Shown here piece by piece: positions 33,684-42,199 of a stretch of DNA of 64,000 bases (position 1 is the stretch's first letter; the number at the start of each line of letters is the position of its first letter). This stretch comes from Paenibacillus planticolens. Lineage in GTDB: Bacteria; Bacillota; Bacilli; Paenibacillales; NBRC-103111. The notes under the pieces were generated by a model that searched no databases, had not been told where the DNA came from, and worked only from the letters and a program-made list of their open reading frames with translations. Location: contig NZ_WHNZ01000079.1 of the NCBI RefSeq assembly GCF_013141725.1, forward strand, positions 1 through 64,000, read 5' to 3'. The translations under genes and the position numbers were made by a program.

Positions 33684-33722
33684 GGCGGCAGCCTGCCTAT
33701 GCAGACGCTTCAAGCTGCCGCC
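33684..33722. terminator. Convergent hairpin between fabH and the spore-glycan operon
   Basis: 9-bp stem GGCGGCAGC/GCTGCCGCC with a 21-base loop between two converging genes. The following T content is modest on both strands, so it is only a probable bidirectional terminator. Confidence 0.55.
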
Positions 33723-33728
33723 CCTTGC

Positions 33729-33962
33729 TTAAGAGGCCGAATAGTGATGGTCGAAGCCTTGTTCAAAGCCTTTGTGAAAACCATCCATATAGCCTCTGTC
33801 GTATCCGTTGTCAAAGCCCTTGTCGAAGCCTCCTTGATGTGTGAGGAGCTCTTTGGCGGGGCGCCTTTTCTTTCTCAGGAGGGCTTTCTTACCGCGAAGC
33901 GGCTTCGTTTTCCTGAGAAGCTTGCCTTTCAGCCTTCTGCGTACTACAGCCTTCACTCTCAT
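33729..33962 (-). CDS. 77-residue basic protein made of a Lys/Arg tract and G-[FY]-x-x repeats
   Basis: Residues 1-~38 are strongly basic (RRRLKGKLLRK, LLRKKRRP). Residues 45-74 are seven uninterrupted tetrapeptides of the form G-[FY]-x-x (GFDKGFDNGYDRGYMD, then four more of the same form). There is no room for an enzyme domain. The same basic-plus-tetrad layout begins the three glycosyltransferases upstream. ATG 33962 has AAAGGAG 10 bases upstream. It is the last gene of the operon. I infer a docking or coat-assembly element; the repeat resembles the GX3 repeats of Yae1/Lto1-type proteins only in spacing. Confidence 0.8.
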   Translation of the reverse strand: MRVKAVVRRRLKGKLLRKTKPLRGKKALLRKKRRPAKELLTHQGGFDKGFDNGYDRGYMDGFHKGFEQGFDHHYSAS

Positions 33963-33977
33963 AGATTCCTGACTCCT

Positions 33978-35432
33978 TTACACGTTATTCGCTTTGATGA
34001 TGGCGGGAGCAATGAGCGGAAGCGCGGTTGCAAACCGGTGCAGCTCATCCCAGCCAACATGCGTTTGGTGGCGCAGATCCATATTCCAGTATCTTAGCGA
34101 CCACTCATTAATGAAACGATGCAGCTTGCCGCCTTTAACTTGATAGATGGTATTTCCTTCGCTTCGGACCAGCGCACCCTCGTGATAAACACCGTCGACG
34201 CAAGCTCCCTGTGCAAGCGCCGCAAGCTTGCTCTGCACCTCATGATGCGGCAGGGAATGACCCATAGGCCAGCTGCGCAGGTCAACTTGGGAGACACGGC
34301 TGGCAGACAAGTGATGCGCCTCCCCCTCGATCGGGTGGCGGCGGCCGTTCTCAATCCAATACAGCCTTGATGATACGCCTCGGACGACAATATGGCTCGG
34401 ATAGAAGTCATTCATCGCCGCGCTGCCGCCATCCAGCTTTTGCCGAACCTCATGCAGCAAGCTGTGGGACTCGCCCCATTTTCGAGCGTAGAATTCCAGG
34501 TTTCTTCCATATACCTCTTCAAAACGTTGTTCACCCAGCGCTTTAATGGTGACGCTGCCGACATGATGGATGAAGGTATCCTTGGCAATAACGAGCTCTA
34601 ATCCCATCATCCGCGCCCGCAAGCCGAAATCGTCATCCTCGCAATTTCCGATCTCAAATCCTTCGTCCAAATACCCAAGCCGCTCAAAACCCCCGCGACG
34701 CATGAGTACACAGAAGCCCGTTAATCTGGTGCTGACATGCCATTTATCGGCGTTCGACTGGTTAAAGGCTGCGGCAAAACGATGCATTTCCTCCGTAGAC
34801 GCGTAGGTCGTCTCCAGCAGTTGCTCGCCGCTTATATAATTCGTCATGGGTCCCACCAGGCCGAATTTCTCGCTGCTGTATAAGCAGGCCAGCATATTTT
34901 TCAGCCAATCCTTGGTCACAATGGTATCGTTGTTCAAGAACAGCAGGTTGGCGCCGCGGGCCATCCGCAGCCCTTGGTTCGTCCCTCCGGCAAAGCCGAG
35001 ATTGGAGGTCAGTATCCGGTAGCGGATTTTCCCGGTTAATTCTTTCAGATACTGAGCCGTATCATCCGTTGACGCATTATCGATAACGATGATTTCGAAG
35101 GGCTCCGGCGTATGCTCGTAGATGCTCTCGATGCAATTCTGAAGATGTTGGCGTTGAGCATTCGTCGTAACGATGATGATGCTTGTTCCTTGGAAGTTCG
35201 AGGGCGCTGCTCCTGCTTCCCAACCAAGCTGATAAGCGTAATCGTGCGCGCTGTCATAGGCCAAATTAAAACCTTCATTGTAGCCGCGATTATAGCTTGC
35301 TGTGGATAGGGACAGGACGTTTCCCCGGTTTCCCATTTTGCTCAGCTTAGCGTACTTGCCTTTGCTTTTTCTGCTGAATTTACGCGATTTGCCCGCGAGC
35401 AGCCGGACAGCTCGTTTGCTTGCTGTTCTCAT
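33978..35432 (-). CDS. GT2 glycosyltransferase with basic/GX3 N terminus and beta-repeat C terminus
   Basis: 484 residues. Basic N terminus (1-~35), a degenerate G/A-[FYW]-x-x tetrad run at 47-74 (GYNEGFNLAYDS ... GWEAG), a family 2 glycosyltransferase domain at ~84-310 (SIIIVTTNAQ, DNASTDDT, FLNNDTIV, the CEDDDFGLRARMMG acceptor region) and a C-terminal ~130-residue part with two related stretches (SRLYWIENGRRHPIE and NTIYQVKGGKLHRFI). It should transfer a sugar to a spore-surface glycan. ATG 35432 overlaps the previous stop (ATGA) with GGGGAGG upstream; an earlier in-frame start at 35516 lies far inside the preceding gene and is unlikely. Confidence 0.88.
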   Translation of the reverse strand: MRTASKRAVRLLAGKSRKFSRKSKGKYAKLSKMGNRGNVLSLSTASYNRGYNEGFNLAYDSAHDYAYQLGWEAGAAPSNFQGTSIIIVTTNAQRQHLQNCIESIYEHTPEPFEIIVIDNASTDDTAQYLKELTGKIRYRILTSNLGFAGGTNQGLRMARGANLLFLNNDTIVTKDWLKNMLACLYSSEKFGLVGPMTNYISGEQLLETTYASTEEMHRFAAAFNQSNADKWHVSTRLTGFCVLMRRGGFERLGYLDEGFEIGNCEDDDFGLRARMMGLELVIAKDTFIHHVGSVTIKALGEQRFEEVYGRNLEFYARKWGESHSLLHEVRQKLDGGSAAMNDFYPSHIVVRGVSSRLYWIENGRRHPIEGEAHHLSASRVSQVDLRSWPMGHSLPHHEVQSKLAALAQGACVDGVYHEGALVRSEGNTIYQVKGGKLHRFINEWSLRYWNMDLRHQTHVGWDELHRFATALPLIAPAIIKANNV

Positions 35433-36466
35433 CGGTAAGGAGCCTCCCCTCTCACGATTGAATTCGCCAAATGCCCGAAGTCGATCGCTACTTTCCCCAT
35501 GTTCGACGCAATCCACTCCGAAATAACGACAGCCGAGATCCCTGCGGAAACAAGGGCAATGTCGAAATCGTAGCCGGCGATGTTGTCTTTAATATGCGGA
35601 ATGTCCTTCACACCGAGAACCGGCGTAATCTCGCCAACAATATTCACCCCGTGCGCGCGCAGCACTTCGGCCAAATGAGGAGCCAAATTGCCGACCAGCA
35701 GCACCTTTCTGCCCTGTGTAATTCGCGACAAGTAGCCCTCGTGATAGAGATAGTAATTCACTAGGGAGTCCGTCATGACAAGCTCGCGGTAGTTAATATT
35801 TTCTGCTTTAAACACCGCAAACGCGAGCGGCTGGAAATTGCGTACCCGCAGCTTCGGAATGCCTATCACGCTAGCCCGGCGAATCGATTGCACCAGCTCC
35901 GCTTTAATCGCCAGGTCCGGTACATCTACGCCAGCATACGAGAGAAACGGGCCTTCCTGCTTAATCTGTTCAATCGGTAAAATCGTTTCCTGCGCCAGGG
36001 TCAGCAGCTCGCCATCCCCTAACCGCGCGAGGGAAAACGGCGTTCTTGCGTCAAGTGCGGCGACGATTCTCTCCCCCAGCTCCCTTGCTGAAAGCAGGTG
36101 ATAAATGTGCGGCCGCAAATGTTCCACGCCGGCAGCGACAACTTGCTCGATCGTGATATCGGGCAGGATTTGGTAGTCTGGCAGCAAGCTATCCACAATG
36201 GCATCGCCCCCTGCATGCTTCCCATCCCTGTAGCCTTTATCGAAGCCTCTGTCAAAACCTTCATTATAGCCTTGATCGTACATAGATCCTCTTTCAACCG
36301 GCACGGGCTGGAGCGGCGGGAGCAGCGGAACCCGTCTCCGCTTCCTTTTTAACCGTATAGAAACAGGGAAACCTTTGCCTTTGCGCTTGCGGGACCGTTT
36401 GCTTCTCCGAAATGAGATGATTTTGACCAGCTTTTTAGCGCTTTGTTTCTTCGTTAGGGGCAGCAT
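35429..36466 (-). CDS. GT-D fold glycosyltransferase with basic/GX3 N terminus
   Basis: 345 residues. Basic tract (7-46, RRSKRSRKRKGKG and others), five or more G-[FYW]-x-x tetrads at 66-86 (GYNEGFDRGFDKGYRD), then a domain with the GT-D (former DUF1792) hallmark LGDGE at 149-153 and the later VLLVGN and VIDFGHL-like segments (KVAIDFGHLA). GT-D enzymes extend glycans on surface glycoproteins. ATG 36466 is 4 bases after the CgeB-like stop. Being flanked by a CgeB homologue suggests spore-surface work. Confidence 0.85.
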   Translation of the reverse strand: MLPLTKKQSAKKLVKIISFRRSKRSRKRKGKGFPVSIRLKRKRRRVPLLPPLQPVPVERGSMYDQGYNEGFDRGFDKGYRDGKHAGGDAIVDSLLPDYQILPDITIEQVVAAGVEHLRPHIYHLLSARELGERIVAALDARTPFSLARLGDGELLTLAQETILPIEQIKQEGPFLSYAGVDVPDLAIKAELVQSIRRASVIGIPKLRVRNFQPLAFAVFKAENINYRELVMTDSLVNYYLYHEGYLSRITQGRKVLLVGNLAPHLAEVLRAHGVNIVGEITPVLGVKDIPHIKDNIAGYDFDIALVSAGISAVVISEWIASNMGKVAIDFGHLANSIVRGEAPYR

Positions 36467-36470
36467 GCGT

Positions 36471-37709
36471 TCACCCGCCTTTTTGCGTTATCGTTAACAA
36501 TTCATTCAATCGATTGCGGTACGTGTGATCCTTCAACGTCCGTGCCATTCCACGCAAGGCGATGTGCTGCCGCTCTTCTTCATGCGCTAGATAGTACTCG
36601 ATTTTCTGGATAAGCTCCTGCGGGGAGCTGAACGTATCGAGCTCTTCGCCAGGCTTATAGAAATTCGTCAGTTCGTCACGGACATCCGTTAACTGCAAAG
36701 TTCCGGACGCTGTAATATCAAATAGCCGTGGATTCGGCGAGAAAGCCGGAATTTGCCTGCTGTTGCTGTTATGGGAAACATCGTCCGTGGCCCGGTGCAG
36801 ATTGATGACGATTTTCGCCCCGTGATAATACTTCATCGTGTCCTGCGGACTCAGCCAGTAGCCTTGAATCTTCGAAGACAGCTTATTGTAGGAGCTCAAC
36901 CGGTCCCACCAGTAGCCGTTAATCATGAAATCCTTGTCTTGCAGATAGTCGGCCATTTCATCGATGAAAGCAACCCTGTTCCAGAAAGCTGTGCCTATAA
37001 AACATATATCTTTGCGGAAATTCGTCGGCACATAGTCCAGCTTTACCCTATCAGGATGAATACCGAACGGCAAATAATGCACATTCGCACAGCCCATAGA
37101 CTTGTAAGGCTCTACGCAGCTTTTCTCCAGTGTGAACACATAGTCAAAATGGGGCACGAGTCCCATCGATTGATCCGAATGGTAGGGATCGTCCGGCAGC
37201 CAGATCGCGGTGCGAATGCCCTGTGCCCGAATCGCCTGCACGACATCTCCCGGCACCGATTGGCCAATCGCATCGAGTACGAGCACAAGATCCGGTCTTG
37301 CCTCCTGTGCAATCTGAACAATGGGATCGGCCGGATTGACGACGATAACTTCTCTGACCATATCCCGCAGACTGGCTTCGATACCTTCATCCATCGCTGC
37401 ATAGGGCAGCCCGTTAGCCCTTACGTACATCACCTTCAAATTCCAGATAAGGCCGCGTTCCTGAGGAATGTCCCGCATCAAGCTTTGGCAGCGGCCCATG
37501 TGGAACCCGTGAGACCAGCCTTTTCCATAGCCTTGGTGGCTGCCCATTGTCCATTCTTCCTTGTAACGAGACAGGGAGACGACAGGCTGGAGCTTAACTT
37601 TCCGCACTCTCCGATCACGCTTCCTCTTCCTGTTCGGCGATCGCAGCGGCAATTTTCTCGCTCTCACCGGCTGCTTCGTCTTCGCTCTCACAGCTCTTAA
37701 TGCACTCAT
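36471..37709 (-). CDS. CgeB-family spore-surface glycosyltransferase with basic/GX3 N terminus
   Basis: 412 residues. Basic N terminus (1-40), four G-x-x-x tetrads at 56-72 (GSHQGYGKGWSHGFHMG), then a CgeB/GT4-like Rossmann pair: DLVLVLDAIG, IWLPDDPYHSD, YLPFGIHPD, and the C-terminal NPRLFDITASGTLQLTD and FSSPQELIQKIEYYL elements. CgeB in Bacillus subtilis is needed for spore crust glycans; donor and acceptor are unknown. It overlaps the RmlD-like stop by 4 bases. Confidence 0.9.
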   Translation of the reverse strand: MSALRAVRAKTKQPVRARKLPLRSPNRKRKRDRRVRKVKLQPVVSLSRYKEEWTMGSHQGYGKGWSHGFHMGRCQSLMRDIPQERGLIWNLKVMYVRANGLPYAAMDEGIEASLRDMVREVIVVNPADPIVQIAQEARPDLVLVLDAIGQSVPGDVVQAIRAQGIRTAIWLPDDPYHSDQSMGLVPHFDYVFTLEKSCVEPYKSMGCANVHYLPFGIHPDRVKLDYVPTNFRKDICFIGTAFWNRVAFIDEMADYLQDKDFMINGYWWDRLSSYNKLSSKIQGYWLSPQDTMKYYHGAKIVINLHRATDDVSHNSNSRQIPAFSPNPRLFDITASGTLQLTDVRDELTNFYKPGEELDTFSSPQELIQKIEYYLAHEEERQHIALRGMARTLKDHTYRNRLNELLTITQKGG

Positions 37710-38602
37710 TCCTTCTCGCCTCCGCTGATGTTGACATGTCCTTTGAGCTGCAAATATTGTGCCAATGCGCTTTGCCAGCTCTTCATCGGATAAATGCGAT
37801 TCAATTTGCTGTTGTCCAGCACACTGTATAAAGGTCTGCGGACTTTAGCCGCATACGCGCTGTTCAGGATCGGTGTCGTTTCGCAGGCAATACCGCAAAT
37901 CGCGAACGTCTCCGCCGCCAGTTCATACCAGCTGCAAGCACCTTCGCCCGAGCAATGATAAACACCGTATGCCGTAATCTCTTGTTCTAGGAAAGCCCGC
38001 ACCATTTCAGCCACGTCCCGCGTATGTGTAGGTGACATGATGACATCCTGAACAACGGAAATCGGCTTCCCCTGCTTCGAGAGCCGAATCATCGTTTCCA
38101 CGAAATTCCCGCCCTTCCCGCTGGCCCCGGCTTCTCCAAACAGCGAAGATACACGGAAAATAAAGTAGGTATCCAAATATGCTGCGATCGCTTCTTCTCC
38201 CGCAGCTTTGCTGCTGCCATAGGCATTCAGCGGACTTACCCGGTCTTCCTCGGTATAAGGCGCTTGTTTGCTGCCGTCAAACACATAATCTGTGCTGAAA
38301 TGGATGAAAAGCGTTTTATTCTGCTTACAATAAGCCGCCATGCGCAAAACGGCGATTGAATTAATAACGAGCGCCTTGAGCGGATCGGCTTCGCATTGCT
38401 CCGTATTGTGAAACGCCGTACAGTTAATGAGCACGTCAATGCGGCCAAGCTTTTCAAGAACCGGAATGATGATTTCCGTATTCTCCACGTTCAGCATCTC
38501 ACGCGTTATCGTGATAACCTCGAACTGGCTATTCTCCTTCAATGCCCGATGGATGTCGGAGCCCAGTTGGCCTTTAGCGCCTAGCAGCGCGATGCGTTTC
38601 AT
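37706..38602 (-). CDS. RmlD-like NAD(P)-dependent sugar-nucleotide reductase
   Basis: 298 residues, typical of dTDP-4-dehydrorhamnose reductase. N-terminal GAKGQLGSD cofactor loop, STDYVFDG, and a YGSSKAAGE (Y-x3-K) active site. It would complete dTDP-L-rhamnose or a similar deoxysugar in the cytoplasm, using the RmlC product made by the neighbouring gene. ATG 38602 overlaps the previous TAA by one base; an upstream in-frame start at 38671 would lie inside that gene. Confidence 0.85.
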   Translation of the reverse strand: MKRIALLGAKGQLGSDIHRALKENSQFEVITITREMLNVENTEIIIPVLEKLGRIDVLINCTAFHNTEQCEADPLKALVINSIAVLRMAAYCKQNKTLFIHFSTDYVFDGSKQAPYTEEDRVSPLNAYGSSKAAGEEAIAAYLDTYFIFRVSSLFGEAGASGKGGNFVETMIRLSKQGKPISVVQDVIMSPTHTRDVAEMVRAFLEQEITAYGVYHCSGEGACSWYELAAETFAICGIACETTPILNSAYAAKVRRPLYSVLDNSKLNRIYPMKSWQSALAQYLQLKGHVNISGGEKE

Positions 38603-39645
38603 TATTCCCTCGATCCTTGAATATCCAAAATACCGCCATACAGCGTGGCATCCTGAATAATCTTGTGCCATTTGATGAGCTCGCTGTACCAGTCCAGCGT
38701 AATCGTTTGATCCATGCTCGGCACTTCACCCGCCGCCAGAGCGTTATAAATTTCTAATGCTCCCTGCGCAGCCGTCCATTGGCCTTTCCATCCCAGCGCC
38801 TTCTCGATTTTGTCGAAGCTGACGCGATAGGATCGGTGATCTGGCGCGCCATACCAGGCAATGGTAACCGGCTTGGGGATGACCCCTGTGATCTCCTCTG
38901 CCAATTTTCCGAGCTGATAGTTGTTGCTGTCCGAGCCCACGTTGTAAATTTGACCGTTGATGACTCCGGCATCCGCCTCCAGCAGCAAGCACATGACATC
39001 GGTTGTATCCTGAACATGAACGAACGGTCTCCACTGAGAACCGTCTCTCATTAAGGGAATAACCCCTTTCTGATAAGCGCCCAGCGCCATCCCGTTAATG
39101 GCTAAATCGAAGCGAAGGCGAGGAGAATGGCCGTAGACGGTTGCTTGGCGAATAACAACGGCCGTGAAGAGGGAATCGGCTAATGGCAGCACGCCTTGTT
39201 CCGCCATTTCGTTGGCTTTGGCATACGTCGTCAGCGGATTCGTAGGAGAAGTTTCATCGACGATCACGTCAGGGGCTTGAAAGCCGTATAAGGAGCAGGA
39301 AGACGGAAGAATGTATCGTTTCACGCCAAGCTTCTTCGCTTTATGCGCCGTGCTCACGCGAGAAATATGGTTAATTTGGTACGTTGCTTCCTGAAACAAT
39401 TCACCGCTGGGATCGTTGGAAATCGCCACAAGGTCAATGACTGCATAAACGTCGGCAAAGGCTTCCTCCTTCAGACGGCGGGAGTCCTCCTTGATCATGA
39501 CGAGATTCGGATGCTGTGACGGGAGCTTATCGGTACCGAAAAAAAAGCGGTCGACCGCTTTCACGGCATAGCCTTTATCCAGCAGCTTCGGTACCAGCAC
39601 ACTGCCGATATAGCCGCCCGCTCCCGTAACCAAGATGGTTTTCAT
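38602..39645 (-). CDS. NAD-dependent sugar epimerase/dehydratase-like SDR with altered active site
   Basis: 347 residues of extended SDR fold: TGAGGYIGS cofactor loop, SSCSLYG active-site strand, FVHVQD substrate region. At the catalytic Tyr the sequence is TTYAKAN, so the Lys of the standard Y-x3-K is Asn. Either the neighbouring Lys takes over or the reaction differs. It is not a clear RmlB, the one rhamnose-pathway enzyme missing from the operon. Starts overlap by 4 bases with rmlC (ATGA) and by one base with the reductase downstream. Confidence 0.82.
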   Translation of the reverse strand: MKTILVTGAGGYIGSVLVPKLLDKGYAVKAVDRFFFGTDKLPSQHPNLVMIKEDSRRLKEEAFADVYAVIDLVAISNDPSGELFQEATYQINHISRVSTAHKAKKLGVKRYILPSSCSLYGFQAPDVIVDETSPTNPLTTYAKANEMAEQGVLPLADSLFTAVVIRQATVYGHSPRLRFDLAINGMALGAYQKGVIPLMRDGSQWRPFVHVQDTTDVMCLLLEADAGVINGQIYNVGSDSNNYQLGKLAEEITGVIPKPVTIAWYGAPDHRSYRVSFDKIEKALGWKGQWTAAQGALEIYNALAAGEVPSMDQTITLDWYSELIKWHKIIQDATLYGGILDIQGSRE

Positions 39646-40208
39646 GATAAGTCCCCTCCATAAACAAAGTTATTCTCCGCTTGCGCAAGCGCAGGCTGCT
39701 GACGATCCCTTTCGGACAAAATCGGTTGCGAGATCGGCCAAGCGATGCCAAGATCCGGATCGTCCCAAGCAATGCCACGGTCATGCTCAGGCGAATAATA
39801 ATCATCCACTTTATAGAGCAGCTGCGTGTTCGGAACTAATGTGCAGGCGCCATGGGCAAAGCCCTTCGGAACTAAAATTTGGCGTTTGTTGTCCGCGCTC
39901 AAAATGACGCCGACCCACTCTCCGAAAGTGGGGGAGCCTTTGCGGATATCGACGACAACGTCATAAACAGCACCGGATACTACACGAACGAGCTTGGTTA
40001 GCGCTTTGGGCTCTAATTGATAGTGCAGACCACGAAGAACGCCCGCTTCTACCGACAAGGAATGATTATCTTGAATAAAGGCATGGTGAATGCCTGCGTT
40101 TGCCAACGTTTGCTGGTTATAGCTTTCCATAAAAAATCCGCGATGATCACCATGCGCTTTCGGTTCGAGCACCACGACCCCCGGCAGCTTGGTCGAAATC
40201 ACTTTCAT
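39642..40208 (-). CDS. rmlC: dTDP-4-dehydrorhamnose 3,5-epimerase
   Basis: 188 residues, normal RmlC size, cupin fold. RGLHYQ holds the catalytic His near residue 62, followed by KLVRVVSGAVYDVVVD, VPKGFAHG and YKVDDYYSPEHDRGIAWDDP. Converts dTDP-4-keto-6-deoxyglucose to the L-lyxo form. ATG 40208 overlaps the stop of the upstream oxidase. The RmlA-like, RmlD-like and epimerase partners are in the same operon. Confidence 0.93.
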   Translation of the reverse strand: MKVISTKLPGVVVLEPKAHGDHRGFFMESYNQQTLANAGIHHAFIQDNHSLSVEAGVLRGLHYQLEPKALTKLVRVVSGAVYDVVVDIRKGSPTFGEWVGVILSADNKRQILVPKGFAHGACTLVPNTQLLYKVDDYYSPEHDRGIAWDDPDLGIAWPISQPILSERDRQQPALAQAENNFVYGGDLS

Positions 40209-41416
40209 GAAAGGGCTCCTCCTCGTTGTTTCATAATATGATCAACCACATAGGCGGCAAACGGCATCGAGCATGTAAAAGCCGGCGATACCGCATTGAG
40301 GATATGCATGGTGCGATTGTCGCCTTCGATTACAAAATCTTGAACCAGCTCCAAGGTCTCAATATGGAGCAGCTGCGCCCTGATGCCCGGTCTTAGGAAA
40401 TGGCCGAAGCCTTTGGGATCGATGTTCTTTACCATACTCATGCCTAGCCCGATGAAATAGGATTTGATATACTTGCGCATTTCCTGAAAGGCCAAACGTC
40501 TGAAATGAAACGAATTGGTGATAAAAAGCTTCAACTCATAACCGGCAATCTGCAGAAACTCCTTCAGGTTAAAGCCCTGCAGACCTTGGTAGTTTTCCCG
40601 CCAAAAGGCTGGCATCGCCGTAGGCCCGATTTTGATGCTGCCATCCACTGTTTTTGTATAATGAACCCCGAGAAAGGGGTTTTTCAAATTCGGGACAGGA
40701 TAGATGTTCGTGACGACATCCGTTTTGTTTTTCGTATATTTCAAATAAATGCCTTTGAACGGAATGATTGTATACTTCTCTCCGAATCCAAAGTCATGAG
40801 CGATACTGTCCGCGTAAAGTCCCGCACAATTGATCAAATAGTTGTACTTATAAGTACCTGAGTTTGTAAAAAGGAGGTCTCCCCGATGTTTGCGATACTT
40901 CGTTAGGAAATGAAACTCGACGCCGTTCTCTGCATTTTCACGCTTCAGGGTGCGGCAAACTTCTATAGGATCGACCGACGCCGTTGTCGGTGAAAACAGA
41001 GCTTTCCTGTATGTCCTCGCATTCGGATCGATGACCGCGATTTCTTCCTCATTCATCCACTGTAACGGCACGCCGTTGATGTCTGCCCGCAGCTTCAGCT
41101 CTTCCAAGCCCGCTAGTTCGGAGGCATCCTTGGCGACAACAAGCTTGCCGCATTCATTGAGCTGCAGGCCATTTTGCTTGCAATAAGCACGCATCGCCTG
41201 ATTGCCCTCTTTGGTGAATTTCGCTTTCAAGCTGTTGGCGGAATAATAGAAGCCGGCGTGCAGCACTCCGCTGTTGCGGCCGCTTGCATGCGCAGCCACA
41301 TCGGACTCTTTTTCCAATATGCAAATGGTCACATCAGGCTCCCGCTTCTTCAACTCACGGGCAATGGTGAGGCCGATAATCCCCGCTCCGATAATGACGT
41401 AATCGTACTTCCTCAC
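40205..41416 (-). CDS. LhgO-family FAD-dependent oxidase (L-2-hydroxyglutarate oxidase-like)
   Basis: 403 residues. N-terminal FAD loop VIIGAGIIGLTIARE, then HASGRNSGVLHAGFYY, typical of the L-2-hydroxyglutarate oxidase branch of the DAO superfamily, and the C-terminal DFVIEGDNRTMHILNAVSPAFT block. Its place between RmlA and RmlC suggests that it oxidises a precursor or a sugar-linked hydroxy acid for the glycan, rather than serving general metabolism, but this is inference. Overlaps neighbours by 4 bases on both sides. Confidence 0.85.
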   Translation of the reverse strand: MRKYDYVIIGAGIIGLTIARELKKREPDVTICILEKESDVAAHASGRNSGVLHAGFYYSANSLKAKFTKEGNQAMRAYCKQNGLQLNECGKLVVAKDASELAGLEELKLRADINGVPLQWMNEEEIAVIDPNARTYRKALFSPTTASVDPIEVCRTLKRENAENGVEFHFLTKYRKHRGDLLFTNSGTYKYNYLINCAGLYADSIAHDFGFGEKYTIIPFKGIYLKYTKNKTDVVTNIYPVPNLKNPFLGVHYTKTVDGSIKIGPTAMPAFWRENYQGLQGFNLKEFLQIAGYELKLFITNSFHFRRLAFQEMRKYIKSYFIGLGMSMVKNIDPKGFGHFLRPGIRAQLLHIETLELVQDFVIEGDNRTMHILNAVSPAFTCSMPFAAYVVDHIMKQRGGALS

Positions 41417-42171
41417 GTGTCATCACCGGCGTCGGGCTTAGCCGGAGCCTGCAGGTTCGGATACTCCCGCAGCTTGTCGGACGCTTCGAACCAGGACAGA
41501 AAGGTGCCGGCGTCGAACCACCACCCTGTCAGCAGATGATAGCTGAGCTTCCCCTGCTCCGCATATAAGTTGTTCACATCGGTAATCTCCATTTCGCCAC
41601 GGGCAGAAGGCTCCACCGTCTTAATCAAGTCGAATACGGTGGAGTCATACATATAAATGCCGGTGACACAATAAGAAGACTGCGGATGCTCGGGCTTTTC
41701 TTCAATTCGTTTGATCAGCTCGCCGTCCATGACCGGAACCCCGTATCTTCTAGCGTCCTCCACTTCCTTCAAAAACACTTTAGCTCCCTCTGGCTGAGCT
41801 TCAAACTGATTCACATAGGGGACGAGCGAATCCTCGAACAGATTATCGCCCAGCAGCACAAGCAGTTTCTCGCCGGGATGCACGAAGTTTTCCGCAAGCT
41901 CCAAGGCATCGGCGATGCCGCCGGCTTCTTCCTGTATTTTATAAGAAATGTTAACGCCCCACTCCTTCCCGCTGCCTAAGAAATCCGTGTAGAGGGAGAC
42001 GGAGTGCTTGCCCGTGATCAGCAGGATATCGGTGATTCCCGCTGCTCTCAGCTTTTCAATCCCATAATAAATCATCGGATATTTGCCGACGGGCAGAAGA
42101 TGCTTGTTAATCATTTTCGTCAAGGGTCGCAGACGCGTGCCAGTTCCCCCCGCTAGAATGACTCCCTTCAT
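41413..42171 (-). CDS. rmlA: Glucose-1-phosphate thymidylyltransferase (RmlA-like, short form)
   Basis: 252 residues. LAGGTGTRLRPLT with the downstream KHLLPVGKYPMIYYG, LGDNLFED, and the C-terminal GWWFDAGT signature. Forms dTDP-glucose from glucose-1-phosphate and dTTP. It matches the short RmlA form, which lacks the C-terminal allosteric helices. It is 28 bases downstream of a GT2 gene and overlaps the LhgO-like gene by 4 bases. Another NDP-sugar donor is possible. Confidence 0.88.
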   Translation of the reverse strand: MKGVILAGGTGTRLRPLTKMINKHLLPVGKYPMIYYGIEKLRAAGITDILLITGKHSVSLYTDFLGSGKEWGVNISYKIQEEAGGIADALELAENFVHPGEKLLVLLGDNLFEDSLVPYVNQFEAQPEGAKVFLKEVEDARRYGVPVMDGELIKRIEEKPEHPQSSYCVTGIYMYDSTVFDLIKTVEPSARGEMEITDVNNLYAEQGKLSYHLLTGWWFDAGTFLSWFEASDKLREYPNLQAPAKPDAGDDT

Positions 42172-42199
42172 AGCAACGCCATCCTTTCCTCTTGCTCAC

